The notes below the pieces were generated by a model that saw nothing but the letters and a program-made list of their open reading frames with translations, made no database searches and was not told where the DNA came from. A stretch of DNA of 64,000 nt from Hymenopellis radicata. Taxonomy: Eukaryota; Basidiomycota; Agaricomycetes; Agaricales; Physalacriaceae. Position numbers and translations under genes: made by a program. This document shows, piece by piece, positions 1 through 12,036 of this stretch. The stretch spans positions 171,323 through 235,322 of the forward strand of contig JADNRX010000044.1 of assembly GCA_015501595.1 (NCBI GenBank). The letters are read 5' to 3'. Positions within the stretch are counted from its first letter, which is position 1; every line of letters begins with the position of its first letter.

Positions 1-374
1 AGGGGACTCTCTTCCGTTGTATCTGCACCGTTACCCGCCGCCTGGGAGTCTGGAGGATGGACAGACTGGTCATTGGGCACTGTGGGCACAGCATACGAGC
101 TCCCTATGCGCAAAAGGCGCTCTCGTCGCCACGTTGTCGACGACGGCGCGCCAGGCCCGCCGCCAGTGCTTGGTCGAGCCTCACTGCCCGGCATCGCGAT
201 GAGATAAATGCAACACTAGAAGCAAGACCGATGGAGCTAGGGAAGCCTGCCTATTCTGGGCACGCAAGTCACAAGTCTAGACACAAAATATCCTCCTGAA
301 AAATGGTTTCAACAACGCTACATACAATATGTACAATCTATGGAGACCTAGGCTGTATTACTCTACTTCTACTC
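1..374. other. no gene recognised
   Basis: The window opens in sequence without a recognisable coding region. Short open frames here have no family signature and no consistent splice sites. Part of it is presumably the 3' flank of the minus-strand gene that stops at 375. Confidence 0.5.
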
Positions 375-1801
375 CTACGAACCAGCTGGTTTACCATTTG
401 TCGCGTCTCCCTTGGTCATCATCGAATTCAAGATGCTCACCAACCCATCCCGCTGAGCTTGAGTCAGCTGAGCAACATTAAACTCCAAGTGCAACTTTGT
501 TCCGTTTGCCGAAGACCCTCTTAGAACGGCCGGCGCATTCACTTGCTGCCCTGGACCAGTAGCAGCGACAGGTACAATTCCGTACGTTGCCAGTGTTGGA
601 AGTGATGTAACAGGAAGCTGCACAGGAACTGCCCCAGCGGTAGGGCGATATCCTGTGTTTGCTGTCGCTGTCGTAGTAGCTGCAACAGGAGTACTGGAAC
701 CTGTAGGAGTGGATATAGGTACAGGTGTAGTAGATGCGCCCGTTGGTGTGGCTGTCGATGCAGACACAACTGGAACAGTGACGGGTGTTACTCCTGTCGT
801 ATGCGAGGTAACAGCAGACGAAAGGGGGATGCTGAAGGTAGAGGTACCTGGTGTACCATACGCGTAATTATACGGATAAGAATGGTAGTAGGGCTGTCGA
901 GTCAAAGGCGCAGGGGATGCCGACGCGATTTGTTGGGCCTGATAGTACGACGTTCGTTGTGCAGCAAGGGAAGATCTCTTTTCTCTCTCCATTTTATCGT
1001 ATTCATTCCGGAGACTCTTCATTTCACTGTTCATAATGGAGTTCTCCGCTCGGTCAGAATCGAGAACGGATTGCGCAATAAAGAGACATTGATCATCCGG
1101 AGCACTGCGCTATAGCAAGAACAAGATTCAGCAAGTAATCAAGTGCGCAAGGCTTGACTGACTCTGCCGGACTTTGTCCGTATCTTGCGGAAGCGTTTCT
1201 CCAGCTCAGCTCGCCGCTTGAAGCAGTCCAAAGCAAATCTCGTTTCTGTATACACAGTCCATTGAGCGACAAGAAAGTAGAAAGACATTGTTCCTACCCT
1301 TCACTTCTTCTCTGAGATCGTGTTCTGTCGCTTTCCTTTTCCCTTTGACATCATGAATTATGGCGTCCAGGTCCTCTTTGGGTTGTTGGAAGACATGATA
1401 AGGAAGAAGACGCTTAACAACGTCTACGGCATCAACAAATGGGGTATCGACTTGAGGAGAGGTAACGGCGGTGTGATCTTCGGCTAGTCGAGCAGAGACA
1501 CTGAACAGTTGTGAGTGGCAAACCTCAATGAAAGAGTGAATACACACCGAGCAGCTATGGCAGAGGTCAAGGTCTCTTCTTCTTGAGTCCGAAGCTTTTT
1601 CTTGACGACTTTCTTCACAAAAGAGGCGTTATTGTTGGTGAGATTCCAGTGTGCTGGTGGTTGCCACGTCGAGGAGCTCGTAAAAGACATTGCCGCCATC
1701 GTGGGCTGGCTAGAAGAAGTGATATGCGTTGGAAGGACATTCTGTCCGAGTTTAGCGCCAGTACCGACAGTAGTCGAGGAGGAAAGTAAGCTTTGCGACA
1801 T
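375..1801 (-). CDS. GLTSCR1-domain (BICRA-like) protein
   Basis: Four exons on the minus strand: 1548-1801, 1298-1500, 1163-1245 and 375-1109, giving 424 residues. All introns are 47-53 bp, GT-AG, and keep frame. Exon 2 holds the conserved GLTSCR1 core: an ARLAEDHTAV stretch, TPF, then VVKRLLPYHVFQ and an acidic EDLDAI, followed in exons 2-3 by a basic helix (CFKRRAELEKRFRKIRTK). The rest is Ser/Thr/Pro-rich and probably disordered. In animals this domain defines BICRA/BICRAL, subunits of the non-canonical BAF remodeling complex; a chromatin role here is inferred from the domain alone. The ATG at 1801 starts the first exon that joins cleanly. The domain call is firm; partners in fungi are uncertain. 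Confidence 0.8.
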
Positions 1802-1978
1802 CCCACCCGATGGATTACCTGTAAGTAACGCGTGACCTTTCCTAACTTATTCAGACATGTGACCTCAGACTCAACGCCGCCTTTGATATCTTGACCACAA
1901 AATATTCTTCAATCGCAGCACGCGAAGTATAAATACGTATATGTACATCCCCACCGCGGAATTAAGGACTTCTATAAA

Positions 1979-3473
1979 TCATACAATGTCGTCTTGACCT
2001 TGTTTACCATCCCACACAGGCGACTTGATATCGTCGCGTTCATTTCCATCCTGCTGAATGACAAATCTCGGGACAGTGGTGGTCCTGTCCTGTAACTCGT
2101 GGTGCTCCACATGTACGAAAACCTCTGCTCGCGTCTGGGTCGTAATTGTGGCGTTGACCGTTCGCTGCTTCCGACCATCACTTATAGTTCCTCCAATCGT
2201 GGCAGTAAGTCCAGACTGTGAATGGGACTGTTTGGAGTTCGAATATGCCCATCCAGACCGCGAATTGAGAGAGCTCAGAAGCGTATTCGTGTATAACTTG
2301 CAAAGGGGGAAGTTGAATATGAGATGCCTACACTCAATCAACTCCTAGAATCGGTAATGCGGAAATCACACTTACAGCCCAGTGGGGTTAGCGAGGAAGA
2401 GAATCAAGTCCACTATCGCACATATGGAAGTAATAAGACCAGTTTGAACGGTCACTAGGGGAAGAAAAAGTGAAATCAGACAAGTGTGGAGTTTGTCGAC
2501 TTGTTTGGCTTACTTCGAATGATACGATCAACAAGTTCGTCTGATCCCTGGAATCCCGTCTTATGCTTTCGCCTAGTTTGCAATCTAGGTCAGAAGGACA
2601 ATTTAATAAAACTGTAGAGATCACATACAGATACCAGACCAAAATGCAAGTAATTGCCAGGTCCCCAAGACAAGACGCCACAAGCCAGATGATGACAACG
2701 GTCTGGAACTTTTGAAAGTCGACAAAACTTGGCGTTGTCTTGATTTCAACGGCAGTAACAATACCACCCACTGCCAATAGATAAGCTATCAACAACGATG
2801 GAGCAAGGGACAACATACCTGCCCCTGTTAGAGCCAACAGGCAGACGATGGTAGTCAGCGACCAGTTGGACGTCAGCACTTTGACACGCCACGCGAAAAA
2901 CAGTTGAACGGCGGCGGCGATGATCCCCTGCCCTTGAAAGTTAGAATGGGTCGCGTCGTTACCCGATGAGGCGTACCGTCAGCGCAGGATCTGGAACGCT
3001 TCAGTGATGTGATCTGAAAAAAGAACTTTCACTGAACGTACCAGTTGCAAAGAGCCATGTCGCTTTAGCCAAGTAAGCTGTATTATCTAAGGAAAGTGGC
3101 TTAAGCACTGGAACAGGTCGAGCTCGGTCGATCACGTACTGAAGTTGTTGATCAGGGCGTTGTAGAGATCGACAGCTATGAAAACAGAATTGACGATGTT
3201 GGCCACAACGATGATGAAAACGAAGGATTGCATCCATGATTTATCGCGCTTGCTGTAGGTAATCATGTAGATGTAGGCCTATACACCGGTTAGCCACGAT
3301 ATGCAGGCACAAAGATACACGTACTTGAGTCATGACCACCCCAAGCAGGATAAAGTTGAACATCAATCCGATCATCATTGGGCCTTGCCTATGAAAATAG
3401 CGCGTCAATACGAGAATTTCGCGGGCCAAACGTTCAAAAAGACTTACGCGACGCTCGCTGGACTACTTGCCAT
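1979..3473 (-). CDS. DUF6534 seven-helix membrane protein 1
   Basis: Ten exons rebuilt on the minus strand: 3448-3473, 3325-3388, 3140-3278, 3042-3086, 2977-2990, 2819-2927, 2629-2770, 2514-2572, 2376-2454, 1979-2327 (341 residues). Every intron is 46-59 bp, GT-AG, and phase-consistent, including around a 14-base micro-exon. Hydrophobic segments run through the first ~225 residues (MMIGLMFNFILLGVV near the N terminus). The family hallmark near the C-terminal side is FNFPLCKLYTNTLLSSLNSR, followed by a polar tail. DUF6534 proteins are abundant, uncharacterised plasma-membrane-like proteins of mushrooms. A second member lies at 57947-59481. Function unknown; family call strong. Confidence 0.85.
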
Positions 3474-3915
3474 GTTGAGGTTGTGGAATGTCGCGACGAG
3501 GATCTAGTTGAAAAACTTGCAGCATAAGTATAAGGTTGGGGAATAACAAATGATCGCAACTCCTATCGCAACTTCTCCTAGAGAAATGACGACTTCCGCC
3601 ACACAAGCCCATTCGCGCCAACGAATACCCACCAGCCGTTCACGGGATGGACGGTCATCCGATCAGTCCAAAGGTCAAAAAAACTTCGTGCACACCCAAC
3701 GACAAATTTAATTTGATTTAATGGATACGGCCTGGAGGTTGACGGCAGTCCTTTGCGATGATTTCACGACACCACCCGCCGCATCCACAAATGTACCCTG
3801 AACTTCATTCCTAGTGAGAGTACATGTACGAGTAGGAGGAGGAACAGTTGATGAGAGAATGGAGGTCTACGGGTTCGTTAGATTGTATGGAGCAGGAGAA
3901 TTTCGAATTTTACGA
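3474..3915. other. intergenic, promoter side of DUF6534 gene 1
   Basis: This gap separates two minus-strand genes, so it holds the promoter of the DUF6534 gene and the 3' flank of APC8. I see no further coding signal and no convincing TATA box. Confidence 0.5.
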
Positions 3916-6217
3916 TTATGGAATATCTTCAGCGACCTCCTGAACTCGCTCAGCATTCGTCATCTTCTTCAACGATTTTAGCAAATCAGAGGCGACCTCC
4001 ACGTCCTCAGAGTTGCTAGAGGCGACCAATGCCAGATATTCTCTCGCCAAGCCCAAATCGCCCGAAGGAATGCGCATTTGATGTTGAGCCACTTCAATGG
4101 CGGACTTCGCATACTGTAGTACCTCACGGCCTGAGAAAAAAAGAGTCAGGAGGTGACAGGGAAGCATAAAAGGGGAACAAGACTCACCGTTTGCTTGACT
4201 AATCTCAACGACTCGTCGATGATATGCTATCGCCTCCTCATCTTCCCCGAGCTCAGCATGTACCTTCGCAAGCTTTAGGTGTACGTAGGTTTCATGAGGA
4301 TTCGAGGGTATCAAAGCGCGTCGGTAACACTCCAATGCTTCGCGAAATCTGGTGCGTTTCTCAGAACCGGCACAATGGTAGTGCTGAAGGACCAACCTTC
4401 CCAGCTCCTCATAACATTGCGCTTCTGCTTGCCACATCCGCACGTCATAAGAACTAAGCTAGAAGGTTAAGCGGAGCCCCTCGTACGGAAAGCCGCTTAC
4501 TTCAAGGCAGTCGCGTGCTGAATATAGTATAGCGCGTAGTCATGCATGTTCAAAAGCTCATATGCCTGGCCAAGTCCATACCAAGCCCTGTGGTCGTCCC
4601 GATTGATGTCTGAAAGACGGTTAGGAATGCTGTGTGCATCGCGAAGGGGCGACTGGCCTATCGCCCGCCTGTACATCTCGATGGCGGCATGAGAATTCTT
4701 TTCCTCAATCTGTTCATGGCCCATCAAAGTCCACGCGGAGATGTATGTGGGATCTAGTTGTGCAGCCCGGTTGAAATACTGGATAGCCTGTTCGTGTTTC
4801 GCCTGTAAAGAGAAGAAATTTCCTGCGGAGGGTAAAAAGTTTCGTTGGTAAGGACACGCTGGTGTGACCTACCAACCAAACAGCATACTTCAGGGCGATC
4901 CTTAGCCAAGAGCAGGTATTCACGAGACAGTCGGGACAGCTTGCTGGCTCCGTCATTGACATGAAGTGCGAATGAGTATATGTCGATATTATCAATCCGC
5001 CAAGGATCTCGAGCGAGCATCCGTTCAAACTCGACAGTAGAAGCACCCAAATCTGATCAGAGCATGAACGAGGAAGATGTCGAAGCCTGACGAACTGACA
5101 AACCATGGGCATAATACAGAATGCATCCCCGGAGGGCAAGAATCCATGGATTATCTGGAAAGTAGTCGGGTCCTAAAAGTTTGGCACACATGGTCAGCTC
5201 GCGATCCCCTCCTGCGTGAAGGTCGTTTAGTGTTTTGATATGGAAGAGCTCCATCAGAGGATGAGTTTTGGGTAACGGGCAAAGATTTTGCAGGGAATAC
5301 AACTGAACGACGTTTAGTGGCGCACATAATGGTGGGAAGCAGTTGACTCACCTCTTCAACATCAGTGATACAGCTAGACAGGAGATCCCAAGCAGCCCAA
5401 TTCCACGTGAAGCCAGCAATTGACAAAATTGCACACTCTATCGCCTCTTCCCGGCGACATAGAGTGGATAGGAAAAGGCCCTTACTAAAAACGGTCAATG
5501 CTGTTACATGTTCAATACAAGGAGACCAACAGATAGAGAAGCCAAGGATCGGATGCATCTCGTACCATCCTGAGAAGGTCGATGACCTCTGCTTTATCTG
5601 ATACCATTGAATCGCGTCTTATTGTCCGAAGCCGAAACTTACCATTGCCGACTGTCGGTTTGATGGTCTAGATAAGTATTAGAAAAAGGGCAGCCAAGAA
5701 AAAGAAGGACTGCGTACGAGATATCTACTGTATGCGCTGAGAAATCTGGCTTTGGTGCTTTTGCAGTTCTTGAGCAATGCGGGGACGCGCGTACAGTCTC
5801 GGGTGTCAATCCAGTCTCGTGCCATTGTAATTTCATCGTCTTCGATGCATTGAAGTTCTGCGTCCTGGAGCATGACTTGGGGTGGCACTTGTTTCAGTGA
5901 CGCGGAGAGTGCATCTGACAGGGTAACAGGTGGGTGGCTGGGACCTGCCACCGGTGAGTATGGCGCAGTATCAGCATGATGCAGCATGGCCGGTGTCGAC
6001 GTTGAGAATGTCGCGTTGATTCGGGTCTTTTCCTGGGTCCGTTTGTGCTGTGGGATTGACAGGAGGAGTTCTGAAGCCCTAACCGGCCTATCAGCCACTT
6101 TCTCAGCACTAACAGAGGCCCATACCACTGGGCAGCCTTGGCTAGACATCTGTCGTTGCATTCTTTTGCGGCAACACGTAACTCCTCCGCCATTGTCGCG
6201 TCAACCATGGTCGTCAT
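3916..6217 (-). CDS. APC8: anaphase-promoting complex subunit 8 (Cdc23)
   Basis: Twelve exons on the minus strand: 6126-6217, 5718-6078, 5643-5667, 5527-5597, 5352-5480, 5104-5302, 4873-5052, 4658-4822, 4501-4609, 4397-4453, 4188-4348, 3916-4130. The product is 587 residues, close to human CDC23. Residues 8-150 carry the ANAPC8 N-terminal domain ([20 protein letters not shown]). TPR repeats follow, with the diagnostic [12 protein letters not shown] and [19 protein letters not shown]8 is a scaffold TPR subunit of the cyclosome, the ubiquitin ligase that drives mitotic exit. The intron at 4610-4657 appears to use a GC donor and, like the one at 4349-4396, is a stop-free multiple of three; retaining both would add 32 residues. 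It is divergent from ALG14, 232 bp away. Confidence 0.93.
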
Positions 6218-6449
6218 TGTGGGAGGTCAAGTCGTCCACGTGCTCTTTCTGATCGAGACGGGCTCTAACCGCGACCACCTCCTCGGAAGTTGCCCGGGAT
6301 ACCCATTCACCGGTACTAGCGTATGTCCAAGGACTTCGACAAGCAGCTGGTGCTAACTCACTTACCTCATTCAGACCTCTTTTTTTTGCACCACATCACC
6401 GGGTGTGTCTGTTGGGATTCAACCGCACGAATTCTGTTCAGAGAGTCTA
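6218..6449. promoter_or_regulatory. divergent promoter APC8 / ALG14
   Basis: The two start codons lie 232 bp apart on opposite strands, so both promoters must lie here or overlap the first exons. No strong TATA box is visible. Confidence 0.5.
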
Positions 6450-7359
6450 ATGTTCCACACTCTGATCCTCGCGCTTTGTCTATTCACCGTGCTAACCCTT
6501 TGGCGGTTTTACTGCACCCTTCCAAACGCCAAGACTCGCGCTGCGGGTAAATCTCTTTCTACCGAAACAAAATCACTTGCCATCTTCTTGGGCTCTGGTA
6601 AGTCTCTCCGCTGTCAAACTTGACTGCGAGAGTAATCATCAATCAACAGGGGGTCACACGAGCGAAGCTATTGCCCTTCTCTCTGCCTTGGATTTCAACA
6701 AATATACACCGCGCACATATCTCCTCAGCGAAGGTGATCATCTGAGTGCCGAGAAAGCGAAAGAACTCGAAGCAGAAAAGAGTTCGCACACCGAGCAAGT
6801 ACGACTACTCTTCTCACCGTCGCACGAAAATTAACAGGCCATCTTCCTGTGTTTTCGTTTACCCTCCCAAAGTTCGCGATAATAACCGTTCCTCGCGCAC
6901 GCAAGGTCCACCAATCCCTTCTATCAACGCCACCCACAGCCTGTCGATCCTTAGTGACATGCATCTCGCTCATAACAATCAAGCCCATTTTCGTCCGGTC
7001 TTCTTCCAAAGGACCGTTCGCTGACGTGCTATTACTGAATGGACCTGGAACTTGCCTCATTCTCTGTCTAGCTGTTTATCTCAACAAAGTACGTTTGTCC
7101 CAGAGTCAACTTGTAGGGTAGAGGCTCATATGCCTCTAGTTCTTGGGACTACACGCACCCAGGATCATCTATGTAGAATCTTTTGCCAGAGTTAAATCAT
7201 TGTCTCTTTCTGGTAAACTCTTACGGTCATTAGTGGACAGGTGATTTTCCAAGCTTCCTCGTGGTGCTCTGTTCATATGGTGTTTAAAGGTTTATTGTAC
7301 AGTGGCCGGATATTTTGGCTGATGGACGCAAAGGAGAATGTCGGGGGTGGCTTGTTTAA
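6450..7359 (+). CDS. ALG14: UDP-GlcNAc transferase subunit ALG14
   Basis: Five exons: 6450-6597, 6650-6798, 6873-7088, 7140-7240, 7290-7359, giving 227 residues, the usual Alg14 size. A hydrophobic N-terminal anchor (LILALCLFTVLTLWRF) precedes the glycosyltransferase-like fold. The signatures are LGSGGHTSEAI, PRARKVHQS, LLLNGPGTC, IIYVESFARV and the C-terminal FIVQWPDI. Alg14 anchors the catalytic Alg13 to the cytosolic face of the ER, where together they add the second GlcNAc to the dolichol-linked oligosaccharide. Alg13 is not in this window. All junctions are GT-AG and in phase. The start is the first ATG placed just before the membrane anchor. Confidence 0.93.
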
Positions 7360-7458
7360 ACAAGGAAGAGTCCAACGAGCGTTCAAGTCAGTACGTACAC
7401 ACAGTAAATACAAGTCCTGGTCTGGCGTCCAGAACAGCCAACTAGGTGGAATGTATTT

Positions 7459-8331
7459 TTATTTCCTCGTCCAGCGATCTTCGCCACTGTGCCCACCTCT
7501 CCGCGGAGGGCTGGCACTTCGATCGCGGCGCTTGCTAGGTTCCCAGCCACCACCGCCGCCCTCCGTCTTCTGAGGGTGTAACCTCCGCTCCAAGCGCTGC
7601 CCGTGTCGTAAACTGGAAACAAGCTCTTTTGATGCGAGACGCAAGTGCATAAAGTTGCAGAATCCTCCACGGTTACATTCACCATTTTCATTCTGACGAC
7701 AGCAGGCTTCCCGGAAGTCGGTCACTGGCGAAAGCTCTGCATACAGTGGGCGACCTAAGCAGAATCGGTAAAAGACCCTTGCATCGAAAAACCAGCACGT
7801 ACCAGCATACCAGCGATCATTCAAGTTGTCTACTGCAGCTTGGGCTTCAGTCTCCCATTCGAAACGGGCGTAGACGTTTCCAATAAGATGGTCGCCAACA
7901 TTGTCACAGACCTGACAAGAGTTAACCAAAGACACGCGTAGAATGCAGAGTACTTACATGCAGCTCTAGAAGGTGACCGAACTTTGATAGTTCACAGTAG
8001 AGATCCTCATACACGGCATCGAATCCCTCTTGCAATTCCTTCTCCGTGAGCTTGCAAACTGGATCGTGTGCGGGGTTGTGGTACACGTTTGGTAAGAGAA
8101 TGGTTTGTGAGAAGGGGGCCGGATGTGCTTTCTCGAGCATCTATCTCCGTGCCTGCAGGCGCCAATCTGTGATATAATAAGACGGTGAACCAACGTTAAC
8201 GAAAGATATAGACCTTGTAATAGAAAGAACAGTTGACACGATCCTGCTCAGTTCCGAAAATGTTCGCCTAAAGATTCTGAGTTAGGAGATGGTAGACAGC
8301 AAGGCCTGAAACGCACCAAATGAGAAGCCAT
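7459..8331 (-). CDS. U2AF1: U2AF small subunit (U2AF35), one-base frame break
   Basis: Five exons on the minus strand: 8317-8331, 8214-8267, 7958-8166, 7803-7911, 7459-7754. The protein recognises the AG of the 3' splice site. Domains in order: first CCCH finger ([20 protein letters not shown]), atypical RRM (CDNVGDHLIGNVYARF), second CCCH finger (CCRQNENGECNRGGFCNFMH) and a short basic/Ser tail. Exon 3 measures 209 bases although both flanking introns are phase 0. The frame of the first zinc finger and that of the following PFSQTILLPN do not join, and one base is missing at or near a run of five C (8114-8118). A complete copy would be 227 residues. Sequence error is more likely than a dead gene, because U2AF35 is essential in most fungi. 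Confidence 0.9.
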
Positions 8332-8700
8332 GACGGTCTGTTAACTTGTGGGCGACGTTCAAGGTAGAGTTTTGAGCTTTGGCAGAACCAGGGTTGACAA
8401 AGAAAGCGGAGTTTTAAATTATTCTGGTGACTATTCGAGACGATTCGGTCTGTTTCTGTCCATTCTCCATTCCCTCGTCCCGAATCAGGCAATTTTCGTG
8501 CTCATCCTTAAAAAATTGGAACTTGTTTTTAGGGGAAACAAGTTTCCGAACTTCGAACAGAAGCTGAGAAAGGAAATCAACACTGGGAGTCTGGGACGTG
8601 ACGTTCTTTAGGGCAGGGTTTCACGCGACCGCGATTTCGGTCCTTAACTCAGACCTTGACGTGCTTCTTTGTTGGCGTTTTCTCTTTCTCTCTTCTTGCC
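8332..8700. promoter_or_regulatory. divergent promoter U2AF35 / Irc5-HELLS-like
   Basis: 369 bp between opposite start codons. The plus-strand side is pyrimidine-rich just before 8701 (tttctctttctctcttcttg), as is common upstream of fungal start sites. No coding signal is seen. Confidence 0.45.
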
Positions 8701-11700
8701 ATGACCTCGAGCGTGCCCTCGTCGTCGTCAACTGTATCCCGATGCTCGGAGGCGCCGTCCTTGACCACTGCAGCGTCGTCGCCTTCCCCCGAAACTGATA
8801 TCACCCTCGACGCTACCAGTGAGGTCGAGGTAGGCTTCATTATTGTGTCAGGTACTTGATTGTTTACAGGAAACTCTCCAGGCAACTATTGAATTAGATG
8901 ACGAGGTCGGTGTAATGGCGTCGCGTTGAGTTATGCTCAAGCTTTCTAGGTCGCCCAAAAATATGCTCAATTAACGCAAGTCCTCGAGAAGTCGATGTTA
9001 TACTCTGGTTTGCTCTATGATCAGCTCAAAGCTACTACTGCACAGCACCAGGCTGCTCAAGTTAAAAAGTTGCAACCGCGAACATCACGCTCGCAAGGAA
9101 GAATCCCACGGAGAGGCAGAAAGAGGGCGGTGGAGTCCGAGAGTGAAGACGAGGCACCGGTTCCAAAGAAACCAAAGCTGGAGGATTACGACCTCTCTAA
9201 TCTGGTCGAACCGACTTTGCGGGAGGAAGATAGAAAAACTTTACCTCAGCCCGCTCTGATTACGGGGGCCACGCTCAAGGACTACCAAATCGAAGGCTTG
9301 CAGTGGATGGTGTCTTTACATCAGAACGGAATATCTGGAATTCTGGGTACAGTTCCTATTCTGAACCATTTTGCAATCTTTAACACGTTTATTGTAGCTG
9401 ATGAAATGGGGCTCGGAAAGGTAGGCTGGTAATTGTTTCCCAGAGTCTCCAGCTCATAATCGAAATAGACGCTTCAAACGATATCCTTCAGCGCTTATCT
9501 GCGTGAAAGCAATTATGGGAATGCTTTTCTTATTGTTTGTCCTTTGAGTGTTCTTCACAACTGGGTAGAAGAGTATGCTAAATTCGCACCTGATGTACGT
9601 TTAAGTCCCGGATTATAACGCGACCGACTGACATAGATCTTTCCCATAGATCCCTGTCTGCATGTATCATGGCACACCAGAAGAGCGGGCGAACCTTCGT
9701 AACACCGTCTTATCCAGCATCCCGCGATCCAAGCAGGCCAACTCGAAAGATTCCTCTACACCTACCCCTGCCAAGGCTAGTTCGAAGCGGAAAACGAGAG
9801 GCAGACGAACGGCCCGGAAGTCTGCCCCGAAGAAGGAGGAACCAGTTGTCGATGATGTGGTAATGCCTGATACTGAGAAAGACGAGGAAGATGCCAAGCC
9901 CCCCTCATTTCCCATTGTCGTCACCACTTTCGAGATGATCATGAAGGATCGTGCCTACTTGGCGAGCTATAACTGGGGATACATCGTCGTTGATGAAGGA
10001 CATCGCCTCAAAAATCTCGATAGCAAGCTCATGCGCGAGTTAAAGAAGTATAATAATGCGAGCCGGATGATTTTGACAGGAACGCCACTACATGTAAGTT
10101 TTCGTTAACAGTTCTTCTGATGTAGATCTCATCATTTTGATATCAGAATAACCTGGCCGAGCTATGGGCTCTGCTAAACTTCGTTCTTCCGGATATTTTC
10201 ACCGATGTGGAGCAATTTGAGGAATGGTGAGAGTCGGCCTCGTAATGTATGCTGCATTAAGCTTTTCTTGGCAATAGGTTTAGCCTCCCGACAATGAAGA
10301 GCAATATCGGATCCAAGCGTTCGACTGAAATCATTGACACGCTACATACCATCCTAAAGCCGTTCTTGTTACGTCGCCTGAAGGCTGACGTGGAAACAAA
10401 CTTGCCTCCCAAGAAGGAATACGTTCTTTATGCGCCTTTGAGTGTGTTACAACGCGAGACATATGATAGGGTACTCGATGGCAGTTTGCGTTCCCATCTT
10501 ATCCGAAATCGCGGATACGTACCCGCTGAACCCATTCCTGTAAAGCTAGAGGTGGATATTAACGAGAAACGGACATTGAGGAGCAAGAAGGTTGGCCGAC
10601 CGTCCTACGTGCTAGAGGACGACGACGACGAATACTTTGATATGCTAGCCCGCGGAGACGTAGACGACAAGGGCCGGCGAGTACCCGGGAAGACGGAGGA
10701 TTTGACCATGCTGGGTCAAGAGCACCAGCGTATCGTTGCCAGTATGTATACCGGGCGAGTTTTTTTACACACGTTCGATGACATTTTCTCCTTTAGCGAA
10801 ACAGGTTAATAATATGAAACTCCAAAATACTGTTATGCAACTCCGGAAAGTATGCTCCCATCCGTACTTATTCGACTGGCCACTAGACCCACGTACTCAC
10901 GATCCCATTCTTGACCACCGCGTTGTTTCGACAAGTGGGAAGATGATGGTGCTTGAGCGTCTTCTTGACGAACTCTTCAGACGGAAACACAAAGTATTAC
11001 TTTTCAGTCAATTTACAACGGTGCTGGATATCATTGATGTCAGTTGATATGTGCCTTTGTTCTCCATTCGAGTGTACTGATCAACTATCATGTCGGTAGG
11101 ATTGGGCTCGGGAGTTAAAGGGTTGGAATATCTGTCGCATTGACGGCTCAACAGCCCCGCTACAAAGAAAATCTGAGATGGACAGATTTCAGACAGGTGG
11201 TGATTCTCGGAATGCACCTTGCTTGTTCTTGCTGAGCACGCGGGCGGGAGGGTTGGGAATCAATCTGGTCGCCGCCGATACAGTTATCTTCTACGATCAG
11301 GACTGGGTGAGAAGAAGCGCGCCTTATACAAGTGCCAACCTCTGACAGCATGCATAGAATCCCCAGATGGACGCACAAGCACAAGATCGCGCGCACCGCA
11401 TAGGTCAAACAAAGCCCGTGTTGATCTTCCGCATAGTCACTGCGCACACCATTGAAACAAAGATTATGGACAAGGCTTCAGAAAAGAGACAACTAGAAGC
11501 CCTTGTTATTGCTAAGGGTAAGATGACACTGCCTCCATAGGCATTGCCAAGTGCTGACATATGTCGTTGCAGGCAAATTTAAAGCTCCCATTCTTCTGCA
11601 CGGCACGGCAAGCCCGAGACTATGGCCGAACTAGCTACTTCACTCTTGCGTCTGGAAGGAGAGAAGATAGAGGTTGTAAAGGAGACATCGGATGGGGCCA

Positions 11701-11906
11701 CCAACGTCATCAGCGACGAGGACCTGAACACCCTTCTTGATCGTAGCCCCGAGGTCTTCACCAATAGAACCAAGGGTTGGACATCTGCTGGACAGGAGGA
11801 ATCTCTTGGCAACAAAAAGGCTGCCTTTGCTGTCTATGAAGCACCAAGGGCTGAAGGCGAAGATGTTTTGGCGGATCTGCTAGGCAGTATGGACGACAAA
11901 AGCTAA
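8701..11906 (+). CDS. SNF2 remodeling ATPase, Irc5/HELLS (LSH) type; one-base frame break near the end
   Basis: Twelve exons: 8701-8829, 8870-8905, 8950-9346, 9398-9420, 9469-9594, 9650-10093, 10147-10226, 10278-10741, 10797-11038, 11100-11306, 11358-11517, 11573-11906; about 880 residues if intact. Motifs include [73 protein letters not shown] and [11 protein letters not shown] basic insert ([17 protein letters not shown]) sits between motifs Ia and II, as in Irc5/LSH relatives. These ATPases move nucleosomes, and LSH is tied to heterochromatin and DNA methylation. In the last exon the GKFKAPI frame reaches a stop at 11632-11634, while [18 protein letters not shown] lies in another frame; one base is missing between about 11585 and 11622. 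Confidence 0.9.
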
Positions 11907-12036
11907 TTTATACCACATATATGTCTCCTGGATGCGCCTTGTTTAGACTCATATTCTTGTATATTAGAGGTCAACTGACCCAGAAACGACATAGCTATAC
12001 GCCCTTGTGAAATAGATCAAGTCCCATAAGGAGACG

